A stretch of 64,000 bases of DNA from Patagioenas fasciata (lineage: Eukaryota; Chordata; Aves; Columbiformes; Columbidae): positions 149,758,605 to 149,822,604 of the forward strand of contig NC_092521.1 of NCBI RefSeq assembly GCF_037038585.1. Reading direction: 5' to 3'. The notes under the pieces were generated by a model. That model was not told where the DNA came from and did no database searches. It was given only the letters and a program-made list of their open reading frames with translations. The translations under genes and the position numbers were made by a program. Of this stretch, positions 1-13,650 are shown one piece after another (positions within the stretch are counted from its first letter, which is position 1; every line of letters begins with the position of its first letter).

Positions 1-2085
1 TGAAAAATGAAATGACAGAAAAATACCACATTAAAAAAGACCCAAGGAAATTATATTAGAAAGAGGCACCATCTCTGTAGCTGGTATAAATCGTCACATC
101 TCCTCTAAAGCCAGAGGAGCTACGTGAATCCACACCAACTGAAGAACTCAGTCAGAAGTTGAGGTTGAAACATACTAAAGTATAAATTTTAGGCTTGCAT
201 CACATACTATCATATAGGGTACATCACGTAAAGTAGGGGTTTGGCAAAAATACTGCTAAGTAGGATTTATGTGCTCATGAAATCAGCATTTTAAAATGAA
301 GCCCAAATTCTCTGTTACTTAAATAGCTCCCACTCCCACAAACTTTAGTCAGGTTCAATAGTTTCTGGTCAGGACACCAGGCAAAGGTTTTCCAAGTAAC
401 CCATCGCAAGGGGAAAAGCTGCCAGTGCAGCTGTGTGGGATGGAGCAGCAGGGACTTTGCTCACTGTGAAGTTTTTCTTGTGCTGACGTGAACAGTAGCC
501 CTAGAGTTCAAACTTGGTTCCAGAATGACACCATGCAAAAGTTTCAGGATATACAAATTTGAAGATTCTCCTGGACCAAAAGAAAGGGAGAACAGTGAAG
601 GTCAGAGATGGGTTTGTGCACTCCATGGTTGCATTCCAAACCTCTCTTGAAGCCTATAAAGGACTTTATACTGTCATTAAAGAGCAAACAGTTCTTAGCC
701 CTCTGCTAGAGAAGGACACTGAGGACACAAGCAGCTCTTCAGCCTTAGTGCTGGCGGTGGCCGCTCGCTGCCCGTGGGCTGCAGGGAGTGCCTGTGTCCC
801 TTTGGGAAGCACAGCCTGAAACTCTTGCTCTGCCTCCAGCCTCTCTTTCCAGAGGTGGAGCAGGGATCACTGGTTTTATGATGCCCCTGCAGTTAGCAGC
901 AGTAATCCCTTCTATAAAATTGTTTCCTGATTGAGGACTTGCACGGGAACAGCACATTTAGGCTACTTCTCCACAGACTGAAGAGTTCAGACTCTCTTAT
1001 CTGCCATCCACAGACCAAATCTGTTCGGGGGGGGGGGCATTTAACCCCTTCATTTTGAAGGTGTGTTGAAGTTCAGTGAAGAAGTGAAGATCCACTGAGC
1101 CACAGAAAGCAGCCAAGAGCGCATCTCCATACCTAGTAGGGGAGGTGATGCCTGAAACGGAGACCCCTCGAGTCCAGCAGCTATTCCTCCAACAATTCCT
1201 GCATTTATCCAGGTATGATCATATGTACACTGCCTAAGCAGCCCTGTAGCAGCCAGGATGCTGCACTCTCCCTGAAGTAAATAGAATTTTCACTGTGGCA
1301 TTTTCCGCATTAATAGGCTTTTCTCTCAGAGACTCTCCCCATGTCTCTCTCCCCTGGGAAAGGAGTGTAAATCAGCTCAGCTGCTGGTTGCAGGCTGCTG
1401 GGCCCCCTCACACCGAGGAAGCTCCTTCCTGACCACAGTCAGGTGTTTCACTTCAGGAGAAACCTCAAATTTCAGATAGAGCCCTGTCTCTCACACTCTC
1501 AGTTAATGAGTGCAGGTGGCTCCCAGAACGTCACCTGGGTTTGCTTACATCTCATTTGGAGGCACTTGCCTCTCCTCATGTGCTGTGTACAGCCTCCAGA
1601 TACCTCACATGCACTTCTGATTTCCCTCAAGGGTTTTAAAGTTGCACAGGAAAACATACTTCTATCATTTCCTAATTTCAGAATACTACACTTTGCAGCT
1701 TTAATGTTATTTTAATGAAGTTTCTAGGTGTAATACAAACATTAAAACATTTAAAACATATGGTAATAAACTGCAAAGTAAATATAATTACAGTAGTTCT
1801 CACCAAATTGAAAGCTTTTTATTTTACTGTTATTGACTAAAAAGATTTGCAAATGCTGAAACGAAAACTTTGGCATCAATATTTAATAAAATACAGCAAC
1901 AAGATTCTAATCATCTTTTGGGATCAAGTAGCTAGGTTTTAGATCATATGATGATCAAGTGTGCATCCACTGAAGCTGATTGCCCCCTAATTAAAACCTA
2001 AAGCAACATTAAAATAACATAAAAGGTCTGGGTTTGACCAGAAAGAAAAACCATTATCTCCTTTCACTTTCTTTACTCATTATTG

Positions 2086-2128
2086 TGAGGAACGACCTAT
2101 TGTGTGAGCGAAAAACAATTGTTCCTCA
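2086..2128. repeat. Imperfect hairpin (inverted repeat)
   Basis: TGAGGAAC (2086-2093) pairs with GTTCCTCA (2121-2128), and inside it ATTGT (2099-2103) pairs with ACAAT (2115-2119). This leaves a 5-nt bulge on one side, 1 nt on the other, and an 11-nt loop. It is too short for a typical miRNA precursor. It could be chance or the remnant of a small transposon. Confidence 0.4.
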
Positions 2129-5100
2129 TGGCCCTGACCCCTGTGAAGGTGGAGACCAGGTGTAAGGCAGAATTCAGAGGAAAAACCTGTCCATCTCCTC
2201 AGCCAGGCCAGCCTGGAGGAGCCACGTGAGGCCACCAGCTACCAGTGTGTGCAGGGCAGGCAGCAGGCACGAAGGGTTCTTCACCACTTGTCCTCCTGTG
2301 GGGAATGGGTGGTCATTTCATGGCACCGACCCCTCCAGAGCAGGTAGAGATGAAATAACTGAGATACCAGCCATATCTCCCACCTGCCCACTTGCCCTGG
2401 GAGACCAAGGGAAAATTCTTGCAAATGGGAATAGGAAATGACCATTGAGGCTAAACCTGGGCCACCTCCAGCACATGGTCCAGTGGGAGGACTGGGCAGG
2501 TCTCTAGATCCCAGCACTGATCATAGGTACCACAGGCAGCTTCAGCCCTGGGAGCTTTAAAATACTGCCACCTCATGTGTCTGTTCAGCTCCTCACTCAA
2601 CAATTCCCAAACAGTGGTCAAATCCCACTCTTCACAGTTGCATGTACAAGAGGCGGTGCCGTTATGACATCTTCCTCACTCTGTTGTGCCCACATGTCCC
2701 CTCTCCTACATTCATGTATTTGCCAGCTCTCTGGAAGAGTTGTCTCTTTGTTCTATGGAAACAGCAGCTCTTCATTTCCAATCACTAGTGCCTCAGTGCT
2801 GCTGCAGTATACAACAGTCATTATAGTAACAGAAACCGTCATGCTTGGAAGACAAAAAAGAGACTAAAAAAAATCATTTATTCTTATAAAAGTTAAAAAA
2901 AAAATCAGAATACAGCTTTTTGCATATTTTGATGGCCCATACTTGGAATGCTCAATCCAGTCACTCCTCTCCTGCAGAGTTTGCAACCTATATATCTATA
3001 TATCTATAAAATTTTTAAAAACATATATTATATTGCTAGCAGTTTTTCATCTGACTGTTGAAAAGCTGTAATGATCACATTTTTCATTTAAAATAAAAAC
3101 TTCAACTGAAAAAAAATCTGGTAGGTAATTTTCTTTCACATCTATGATGGGAGATGTATTATGTATTTGCAGTTTGAGCCAGGGTTTTCTCGTGCCATGT
3201 TTTTGCTCAGAAAAGCCAGCAAGTGGGAACGGTTCATTTTACTGCTCTGCAGTTTTAAGAAAATGAAATGGCTTGGACCATCGCTAAAAGCTGAATAGTT
3301 TGATCTTTCTGTGCTTTGGGTAGGTATTGCTACACCAAGAGGAACTCAGGATCTCCCCACAGCCAGTGCTCTCACGACAGGATGCCACAGCCTGGCCCAG
3401 GGAGCTCTACTTTGGGCTGTACTCACTCTGACATGTTTAATCCAGGCTATAATGCTTTCAGGAATAAGATGAGAAATAATGCAAGTCTGAATCTCTGCCC
3501 CATTGCACCAGCTTTATACTTATTTGACTGTGTTAGACTTACATACATCACGCTACAGGGATGGGGAGTCAGGATCAACACTCTCTTTGGCTGCCTCCAT
3601 TTTATGCTGCATTCACTTAGCCTGCATATCCAGGCCACATGCAGAAATCCAGTTCACAATATCCTTACCTGCAGTTTTATTGATCAAGTATTTTAATTTG
3701 CAATGAATATGGTAAAGAATGTCATCTATATATTCAAGCACCAAAGGAAAAATGCTGTGAAGACAATCCATCACCAGTTATAGCATATACAAAGGCTTTT
3801 GACACTTGAACCAGAAGGAATTTCCTCCTCTCTCTTCTAGGACTTGCAAAGCCTTCATTAAAGCATTTGGGCCCCATCTTCCACTCACGTACATCGGTAC
3901 GACCTCATGAAGGTCAGTGGAAGCAAAGCCAATTCAAACCAGCTCAGAATCTGGAAATGAGAAATGGTTTCCTTTATACCATGGACAACAGTTTAGACAC
4001 AAAACCAGTAGATAACCATTTACATGAAATGCTAGATTAAAAAAATAATCCCCTTAAATGGAATGCTGGTGTGTTGCTTGTTACATTACTTATTATGTTG
4101 TCAGATGGTGTCAAACTAAAATAGCTCCAAATATATTTGTTTGATAAATATTTTCTCTCCTTTTATGACATCTCATTCTCAACAGGTAATGTACTTGTTT
4201 TACTCAGATAAGTAGTGTGATAGATCTGACACAAGAGACTATTACAGCACATGGCAAAGGAACTCTGCTGCTTTTCAATTGTATTTCTAGGTGATCAGTA
4301 GCTTTGTCTTTAAAATGTTCAAGAAAAAAAGCAAACCCTGATAAAGAATCACATTTGCATTACTCTATTTAGGTTTATATTCCTATTCATGAACAAAGAG
4401 GACCTTGTATCTTAAAACAGTAACACACTTTATAATGTGAGCCAAATACATACTTTACCTAGAGTTACCACATAAAAATATTATAGATCATCCAACAATA
4501 TGAGAAAATGTCACCACACTCATTTACAATAGCTATTTGTGAAATGTGTGTTACTGTATTTTGCTGGGGGCAATATATTTCCATGCTTTATGAAATTATT
4601 AATTCTCATTAAATTCTAATGATCCTGTCTGAAAAGAGCAGAACTAATTAACTGCTCTATTAAAGTTATTACTTACTCCTGATGAGGCCTGTAAATGCTT
4701 CTACTTTGTTAGGCCAGTGAAAGTTTTCTGAACTGCAGCTCCTAACGTTATATGGAAATTTCCCCCACCAACAGCTTATTCCTTAACAGTAAAACTACCA
4801 GATCCTAACAACACCCATGTAGCCTTTGAGACTTCAGTCTTACACCCCAAAACAAACGTTTTCTTTCTTTTACAAAGAAAAAGAAATTAAACTCATGCTG
4901 GTGGGCAGGGTCTGCAGATCCTGCATCAGACAGGTGATGTGTCACCAGGCCCCGCTGTCTGTCCCCACCGGGGACACCTCGCTGGCCGATTGCCTCCCCG
5001 TCAGCAGGGAGGGTGTGAAGTGCCCCGTCACAGCTGCAGTTGTGTCACCGCGTACAGCTGGCTGTGTACCAAGAGCCCACACAGGGCTTGGACCCGTGCT

Positions 5101-5820
5101 TTGGCAGCCGCCATGGGACCTGACAGAGCAGGATTCACGTTCCTGTATGGAAACCAGCAACTTAAATCTCTTTGCGGATTTGGACTGCAGTGACTCTGGA
5201 CCTCTGTTGTTCAGCTGTAAAACTGAAATAACTTTGTGACCTCACCGGAAGACTGTGAAAAACTATGACAGCTGTGAGGTACTAGCGTGCTGTGTTCATT
5301 GGGGTTTCATCTGTGCACCTGAGGATGGATGGCAGAGCTGTGAGCAGCAGCAGCACCTGCTGAGCAGCATCTTCCCCCCGGGTTTGCACACCAGGCTTAA
5401 GGGTTCAGCATAAACTGATAGCTTTTAGAGGTTACATGGTCGTGTCTGTAGTCAAAAATGGTATCTGCTTAAATATCATCATGGCTGCACGAAGTGTGTT
5501 CCCTGACATGTGCTAATGACAGGTAAAATAGCTTTGGCGGCTCTCAGTACCAGGAAGGTCAAGATCACTGAGATGTACTCCTTTTGTAAGCTGAAATCAC
5601 AGTTACTACTGTATTTACAAACACTGAATAAATTATTTTTTAAATAATTTCCTTAGCTTCACTATTACATTTTTGTAAAGCCTACCTGTTTCTGGGGTGT
5701 TTTTTGCAGGGTTTGCTTTTTTTTCTATATAGGGGCTGAATATAATAAACACAACATTTTTAAAACATCAGAATCCCATTCCTTCCCAAGAAACACCTCA
5801 GCTTGCATAGGCTTCAGCCA

Positions 5821-5878
5821 CCAAAACAAACAAACAAACAAACAAAACACCAAACAAAACAAACAAACAAACAAAACC
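5821..5878. repeat. (CAAA)n microsatellite
   Basis: Tandem CAAA/CAAAA units with a few interruptions. This could be a degenerate retroposon A-tail, but no recognisable element body lies next to it. Confidence 0.75.
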
Positions 5879-8800
5879 CTGGACATTGACACATTGGAAA
5901 GGGTCAAAAGTTAGATTTGCAACCTAAACTGGCAAAGACACACTACATTTCTACTCATTATATGCCAATCTCTGCTATTTAAGCATTGAAGATTGGCTGA
6001 GAGTTTTGGATGCTTCTCTATAATAAACTAATATAATCTGAAATACTGACTGCTCTGGAAATACCAACACTTTTTCTTTTCCTATGTCATCCTTTTCAGT
6101 CGCAGCTAGTAACTGGAGATCAATTCTTAAAATTAGCCCCTTGTTCCAGACCATTGGAAAAGACTTTCCCAAATGGTTGCAGTTGCAACATCCAATAGCA
6201 CAGACTTTTCTCAAACACCTCACCCTTCCCAGTTTTCTTCTGGTGTACCTGCACACTGGGCACCCCTAGGAAGGCAGATAACTCAGGTGTATGAGACAGC
6301 TCCCCCTGGGTTAATGGCCAAATGCGCTTTGTTCAATGATGTGCAGGAAGGACGGTCCACATTGAGGTCAGAAATGTTATTTTGGGCTCCAAGACAGCTC
6401 CACAAGGAAGTGTCTGAGGTAACACCAAATGATTTCAGTTTGCTGAGCAGCAGAAGCAGAAACAGGAGTTAAACACTCAGGCCCATGGAGCTGGACCCCT
6501 CTGTGCAGAGAAGCATGAGGCACAGCCCTGGGCTCAGCTGCCTCCTGGTAGAGGCATCATCATTCCTGGGGGGACCTGGCTCTGTCACCCAGGCCAGTGT
6601 GGTGTTTCCACCGCCCACACACTCCCCGGAGAGCTGAGCCACTTGCCGAGACCTTCCAAAATAGCAGCTTCCCAGCCCATAACATTAAAAGTTTTCAAAA
6701 ACATTTGCAACCAATTTTATAGTTAATGAAACGCAGATTTGCTCTATTCAGTCATATGTTCTATAACTTTAAAATATTTTTTGGTTTAAAGTTTAAGGCT
6801 TTTTTCTAAGTCATGCGTAAGCTTTAACTGTAAATAGGTTAATTGCAGCTCTGATCTTCCTCCAGGATCTGCCAGTAAAGACAAACAATTTTCAGACACT
6901 GAGGCCTGACGTGGATCATGGCGTTTCAAGGTGGGACCAGTCCCGTGACACTGCCAGCAGAGAACCCCGTGCCAAATCATACAGCCAGTAAATAGCATGG
7001 CATCAATTCCTCAGAAATTTCCATAGCAAGAGTTTTAGGAAGAGATCCAAATACCCCATCAGTAAAACTCACAGAGTAGGTGATACATTCACAGTCACCA
7101 GATATTTCAAATGGCCTTTCTCTCACATAGGGTTACTCTCTGCAAATCCAAAAGTTACACAAACTAAGAAATGCCACTGAGTCTGAAGCTATACTCTCTC
7201 CTCCATTCATAACAAATGTAGGAAAATCTGACACAAAAATTGATGACACAAACTCATCACTCATTTTTTCTCAACAAGACTAGAAATTGTTATTAAAGCT
7301 TTTCTTTAAAAATCATTATTTCTATAAAAACTGTCTATCTGGAGTTTCAAGTGAGGTGTCTCCTGACTTTGGAGCACAGTCTTCCCAACCATATTCATTT
7401 CTCTAGCTCCCAAGAAGCATCTCTTCTGTCTCTTACCTTGGGCACGCAAACAAGGAAATCTCAGTCAAAATTAAGCTCCTGCTCACCAGAGACCAGTTAT
7501 TGATTTTCTTCCTTCCTTTACTCTATGAATAGAACAGATGGGATTTCAAAAACATTGGGGAGGGGAAAAAAAAAAAAAAAAAGACCTGTTAAAATTAGCT
7601 ACAGTGAATTGTAAATATCAACACCAAAACAATAGCCCCATGTCGTCTCCATTTCTGGTGACTACTATAATTTTGTAGAGAAATGAGTGGTCTTCATTCA
7701 CTGAATAAGATCACAGAAACACCACTGCACCTTGAAGAACAGCTGGGATCACAGACGTCCTTGGCAGCTGCAGGCACCTACACTCAGCAATAGCCCTGGA
7801 TGAATGAGTTCGTACCACAAAACCAGAGGTAACCAACTGCATAACATCCTGGTATGTCCCAGAGACAGGCAGCAGGTACTACAGGAGCTCTGGGCTGTCC
7901 TGTGCAAAAAACAATAGCCGTTTTACCTAAAACGAGAGTTTAAAACCCCCTTTCTCAACCTGTGAGATGTGAATTTATGTCCAGTAAAATGAAAAACCAC
8001 CAGGTGAACCCCAAGTTAGTTGTCTGCCTTATCTCCAAACCAAGCAGTGTTTCACTTATTACTACAACAGACATTAGCAAAACCTGTTTATGCTTTAGAA
8101 TTATCTCAGTGCCTTAAACTGACCCTCAAATAAGCTTTCCTGGTTAGCACAGAGTAAAGGGAACATCTAGAAATTTCATGTCTGACATACAGAAAACATT
8201 CTGGTCGCTAGCACCTTCCAATTATTATTATTATTATCATTATTAACCAACACTGCAATTTCTTGAAACAATTATATTGGTATCATTTAGCATCATCTGC
8301 TGCTGCTGGTAGAAGAGCATGCTTAGAGAGCACAGATGCCGACAAGCAGCTGGCTCCCAGGCCAAAGCTCAGTCCATACACTCCTGCTGGGGACAAGCAA
8401 CCGGGATGAGATTTCCCAGACCACATCCAAACACTTGGAATCAGAGATCACTTGTCAGTCATTGCACACATTGGAGAAAACACCTTCTCTCTGAAAGCTC
8501 TATTGCATTCCGGCAGTTTTCTTTCTTCACGAGCACACCCCAACAGCCACTCACTTTTCAGTAGTTGTTTGTGTTCTGCAAATAACACCCTGTCTGTTTT
8601 ACACAAACCTGCACCATGGACTAACAGACCAGAAGTATTACCTTAATTTAATCACATCAAGCTGAGTAACTGCATATACAGCAGCATATCTACAAAATCC
8701 ACAGCATTCAAAAATCTCACCGCAATCTTGCTGTAAATCATGATCCACAACCCTGTGCCACATGCATATAACTCTCCAACTTAAATAAGTAAGAGTCCTA

Positions 8801-11010
8801 TACAAGGATGAGACTCACAAATTCTCTCTCTCATTTGAAGAAGCGGGCAGGACTAGGCATGACCTGAGTTTAAAAAAAACCAAAACAAAACAAAACATGT
8901 GAAGGAAATCTGCAGATCCTGTATCCAGAAGAAATATATTATGCCATTCTCATAAATACTCACTTTTTGGACCTGTTCCAAAATTCACCAGAACTCATAC
9001 TATTTTTTTCTTGAGTTTAGGCACCGTTTTTAAAGGCTTGTAGAACCATTACCCTAGGAATTCAGTAAAATCCCATTGCTTTAAATTGTAAAGTCAGATT
9101 TGACTAGTTCCTGGAATCTGATTGCAACCCTTTTAACCCTAGCATCAAAAGCTAAAAGAAAAGCCCGTGGGCATTTAACACGTATTATTTCTGTCCTTGC
9201 CACCAGGCCAGCACACAGGGTACGTGCCAGTTCAGTGCCCCTGATCTCCAGGAGAAGTCCTGCCCCCCCAGGTGCCTCCTCTGTGCCGTGCTCCTGGCTC
9301 CGGCACCCATCTCCCATCCCTGGCCAACTTTCAAGGCTGGTTGCTTTCTGCATCAGTGAGAGTTATGACCTCACTTGTGGCCACTTCACTCTCCGACATT
9401 TTGACACCATCATTTAAAGGCTGGTGGTTTCGCGGTTGGTTCTTTAAAGCTGGAACAAAGAAACAGCACAGTTTTACTTCTTAGGAAGGACATCTACTGA
9501 ACATCCTGCAACCAGTCGACTCCTGATCTGTGGAAACCAATGGCTCATGGTGCAGGGAAGGCAAAGGGTTTATGACCAGTTACTGTACAAATCGAGGAGA
9601 AGGAAAAATCACAAAGAGCCATTAACCCAATCCATGGATCTGGATTTGAGGCTTCATGTCTTCAGTAACAATTCCATCCTTAATTAGCATCTGCTGGAGT
9701 TCCCTAGTTTAGTTCGATAAAGATAGATGCTCAAAATTATAAAGAAGGATGCAAAAACTTATTTTAGCTGTTTAAATCCCTGTTTAATGAATAAGAATTC
9801 TACTATTCTTCAAACACAGCCTTAGTGTCTGAGGCTTTCTCCTATAGTATTTTGGATTCTACTTTTAATCAATGAAATAAATTATAACATGTAAAAAAAA
9901 ATTGCTAACAGTTTAATTGGGGCATGCAGCATGTTTCCTGTTAATTCAGAGTATTTTTTTCAGTTTTGTTGTTTTCTAAACATTACCAATTTCTATTAAG
10001 CAGAGACATGCAGGACTCAAGCTGCTGAACTAGTTTTAAAAACCTTATTTTAAAACGATGCACTTTATCTTTCTATAAGTCTGATTTGCCAGGAAAATAT
10101 GAGTAAATGAGATTTTCTACAAAAATCTGGAGGAATCATTCTGCTCTTTCAGGTCCGTTTTCAATGCTAATATTAATAACTGTAAGGCATTATGACCTAA
10201 TTTAAAGTTAACGAAGTACACACTTACTAAAATTAACATTGAGATTTCTTATAAAAACATCAACTTTAACTTTAAAATAATTGTATTTTTAAATTTCAAA
10301 GTTACAATTAAAAGAACAAGCAATCCAAACTGTAGATGGTATGCAAAACCAGATTCATTCATGAGTTTGTTATTTCTAATGAGAACAGGTAACATAATTC
10401 TATAATTGTATTTGAAGTTATATTTTAGCAAGCATCCCTGCTGTTAAGACCAAAACTGTCTGCAAAAACGTATCACTAATTTATATTTGCATTAGTAGTT
10501 TTTCATTGAAATGTCGATCTTTGTCATAGCGTTTTCAGCTGCTCTGATACCAAAATAAATAATAAAATCTAGTGAAAATGACTGCTTGTTCTATTGCTCT
10601 TAGTATGTTTAACAACCGCATTTCTGAGCGCTGTCATATAGCTAGACATACAGGAGCTATGAAATGCACTTACCATTTATTGCCTATAATTAATTACACT
10701 CACAATCGTTTACAAGGAAAAAATTGTACCAATAAAATGGAGACCTTTAAAAAGAACCGCGTATTACTTTGAAATGGTAGGCTTCTCTGGCAGTGTCACT
10801 GAGGCACTTCGGCTAAAAAGTTCCTTGTTCAGTAGTGAATCCTTGGCCTGGGCCTGTCCCAGCTCTCCCGAGGGCTCTGACTCTAGGCTTGTGTGGGAGC
10901 TGCATTCTTCAGCAGCAGCACTCAGGATTTTGTCGTGAGTCTTGGGACAGCTCTGGTCTTGGTTTCGTTTTTGTTTTTAAGTCCAGAGCTCAGAATAAGC
11001 AGATTACAGG

Positions 11011-11033
11011 AAAAAAAAAAAAAAAAAAAAAAA
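11011..11033. repeat. Poly(A) tract, A23
   Basis: An uninterrupted run of 23 A followed by CAAACAC. It may mark the 3' end of a retroposed sequence on the + strand, but the preceding 200 bases match nothing I recognise and no target-site duplication was found by eye. Confidence 0.7.
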
Positions 11034-13257
11034 CAAACACCAGCTTCTTTTTAACAAAATTCATCTCCAGTTTCACTGGAGAAAAGGTTGAAAATTATTT
11101 TTGTAAAATCTTAGGGTTGCAAAAGCCAAGTAAAACCTACTTTTTACAGCAGAGATTTTCTAGGCTGCTACATTGGATTTCTGTCCTGTCTTATATTTTA
11201 AATACTTGACATTGATTATATTAATAGTGGGATTTTATATCAAATGTTTAAGACTGCAGAAGAGCAGGTACCCATCAGAACCAGGAGAACCTCTACAGGT
11301 TAGTAGAACTGAGTTCCTCCTGCATCCCCATTAATAACCAGCTACCAGATCCATTGCTTATATAAATCGTTGTGAAACAGGGCAGTGATTAACTATAGCA
11401 AGGGCATTGTTTGGGTGGACCGATTCAGCAGAAAGTAAAATGGTAGTTAGTATCAAACCCGGTTATCCATGAGACTGAATTGGGACAACAGAAATGCCTC
11501 AAAGCAGGAAATGTGCTTCCCGAAGAATTCCTCCCTCCTCCCTCCTCCCCCCCCCCGCCTGTTTTTTAATCTAAGGTTATACTTTATTTTAAAAATGTGA
11601 TTCCTCAGTTCTCTAGTGCAAACCCTACGCAACATCAAGCCCCCCACTGTTGTCCTCCCGAGTCTGTAAACAGACAGAATTAAACAATAGCATCACCAAG
11701 TGCGAACTTTCTCCATTCATCTTAATGGACTGTTAATTATGACCACTTAATGCCCACAGTGTTAACCCTTTCACCGCTGACTGCATCGTACCCAAATGGG
11801 CAGTTTGTAGATGTTGATTTATCCACGGGCAGGTAGATGCAAAACAAACAATCGATACACGATCAAATTGTGAATACAGATTACGCAGATAGCTGAAAAA
11901 CCTCATAATAATCTCCTGAAGTTTATTTTTTCCAAGAATTGGAGCAAAATGATGTTTTGGGTGTGAACGCCGCAGTGCTGCTGTTTGAGGGATGTAGAGA
12001 TTCACATAGGATGGTGTTGGGTTTGTAGTGCATTTTCATGTAGCAGAAAAGCTGGTAAAGTGTAGTTAACTGATGACTTTGCACATCCTAAGTGATGTGG
12101 CAGTATGTAATGTCAGGATATAAAAAGGTTAGTTGACTGGGCTTTTTAAGTTTAGAAATTTTTACAAATCTATATAAGAAATGAAACAGTAAAATTTTAG
12201 ACTTAAACGTTATAGACACATTTGAAGGAGGGGACAAAAATCACAGTGGTTTTGAAGAATTTAACAGAATAATATTTGGAGCACAGTCTGACAAGAATTA
12301 CATTTTTAATACTGTATGTACTGCGTAAATAATTTCCACAAGTATTTGAATCAAATTAATTTTTCACTAATAATTTAAGTTCTTCAGAAGTTCTAGGGCT
12401 GTTTTCTTCTCTCTTAAGCAAATGGATCTGGTATAGTATCGGCAGTCTTAGATGTCATTAAGTCTCCCTGGTTCCCCACATTCCTGCTGGCAGCCCTGGC
12501 TGCTTGAGGAAAGCACTATAGCCAGAAGGGGCCATGTAATGTCTTCTGCCCACACCTCAGATTTTCCACTGGTTCCTTCCATCAGATCCTATGGTTGTTT
12601 CATGTTTGCACAAACTCCAAATTGTGGATAAGTGGATACATTATTAACCTTGCCTACAGTTTTGTTTTTAGTACCTGTATTGCAGCAGCCCCCGGGTGTT
12701 TGCAGTAGGCTGGCTAGCACAGGGAAAAGCAAGAGTTCACAGCACTCAAAACACGCAAACTTCTTGTAGGTACTTTCTCAGTGCATGCTAGAGGTTCCAA
12801 CCACCACCACTGCACTGCCACCAGCTACCCTGGCAATGCCGATACTCATTTTTGCAGCATAACTCCTGTTTCCAGAGTACATGAAGCAGCAAACACATCA
12901 CTCCACAACGGTTAGAAAACAACAAGGGATCTGCCAAGTAAAGCAGCTCTGAACACAGAATCCATTTTCCAAAACCCTGAGAACCCAAGACCTACTTGTG
13001 CTCAAGCATGCAGTTCATTTTCCCCATTTAAGCACTTTAAGGCATCAATATTATTTTAAAATAGGAAGTAGTTGTAAATGAGGAGTCTGGCCCATGTGGT
13101 CGGCATGTAACGCTGGCAAGAACAACAGTATGTGGGCCGGTGCTTTGGGCCTACCACCACTCTCGATACCCCCCTGATAGTTACCATAGAGATAGTAGGA
13201 GCCACAAAGAGCTTCGATCACATTACTGGCTGGGAGGGGGTCAATTTGTATGCGTGA

Positions 13258-13480
13258 GCCCTGCTGGGATTGAAAGAATGCAGAGGAGGACAGGAAAGAT
13301 AATAGAGAGAAAAATAAGTGAAGGGAGAATACAAGAAACAAGAAAAATGAAAGAAAGAAAGGGAGGGGAGAGAGAGATGCGGGGGGGAGACCGAAGGGAG
13401 TGAGGGATCTCAGAAGTAAAAACCCAGCAGAGAGACCAAGGGGAAATGAAGAGAGAAGGGGAGAGAAAGTGATTGAGAAA
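13258..13480. repeat. Purine-rich tract on + strand
   Basis: About 220 bases that are strongly biased to A and G on the + strand, with AAAG, GGGA and GAGA motifs and a G7 run near 13,381-13,387. Such tracts can form triplex (H-DNA). Open frames overlapping it in several phases are low-complexity artefacts. Confidence 0.6.
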
Positions 13481-13577
13481 ATTCATCTTGCGCAGACAGT
13501 GCTCGTGTTGCTGCCTGACAGGAACCGCTGCTCCAGAGGAGCTGAGCCAGCGGCATGGCCAGCTGCAGGGGCAGCGG

Positions 13578-13650
13578 GGATGGATGGATGGATGGATGGA
13601 TGGATGGATGGATGGGCAGATGGATGGATGGATGGATGGGCGGATGGATG
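13578..13650. repeat. (GGAT)n minisatellite
   Basis: About 18 GGAT units with GGGC interruptions near 13,614 and 13,638. The repeat translates as MDGW or HPSI on opposite strands, which explains the apparent 172- and 260-codon frames across it. Those are repeat artefacts, not genes. Confidence 0.9.

Larger units (their letters stand above)
1..13249. other. AT-rich intergenic DNA, no gene recognised
   Basis: No open frame here resembles a protein I know, and none of the longer ones (up to 137 codons near 4.8-5.2 kb) shows domain structure or flanking splice signals that would make it an exon. The stretch holds simple sequence: a G11 run (1027-1037), TATC-type repeats (2991-3010), a CAAA tract (about 5821-5878), A17 (7566-7582), an ATT tract (8221-8244), A23 (11011-11033) and a C/T tract (11529-11556). 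A slight GC rise lies at 4.9-5.15 kb. No CR1, ERV or DNA transposon could be recognised by eye. Old or short copies could be missed. Confidence 0.6.
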
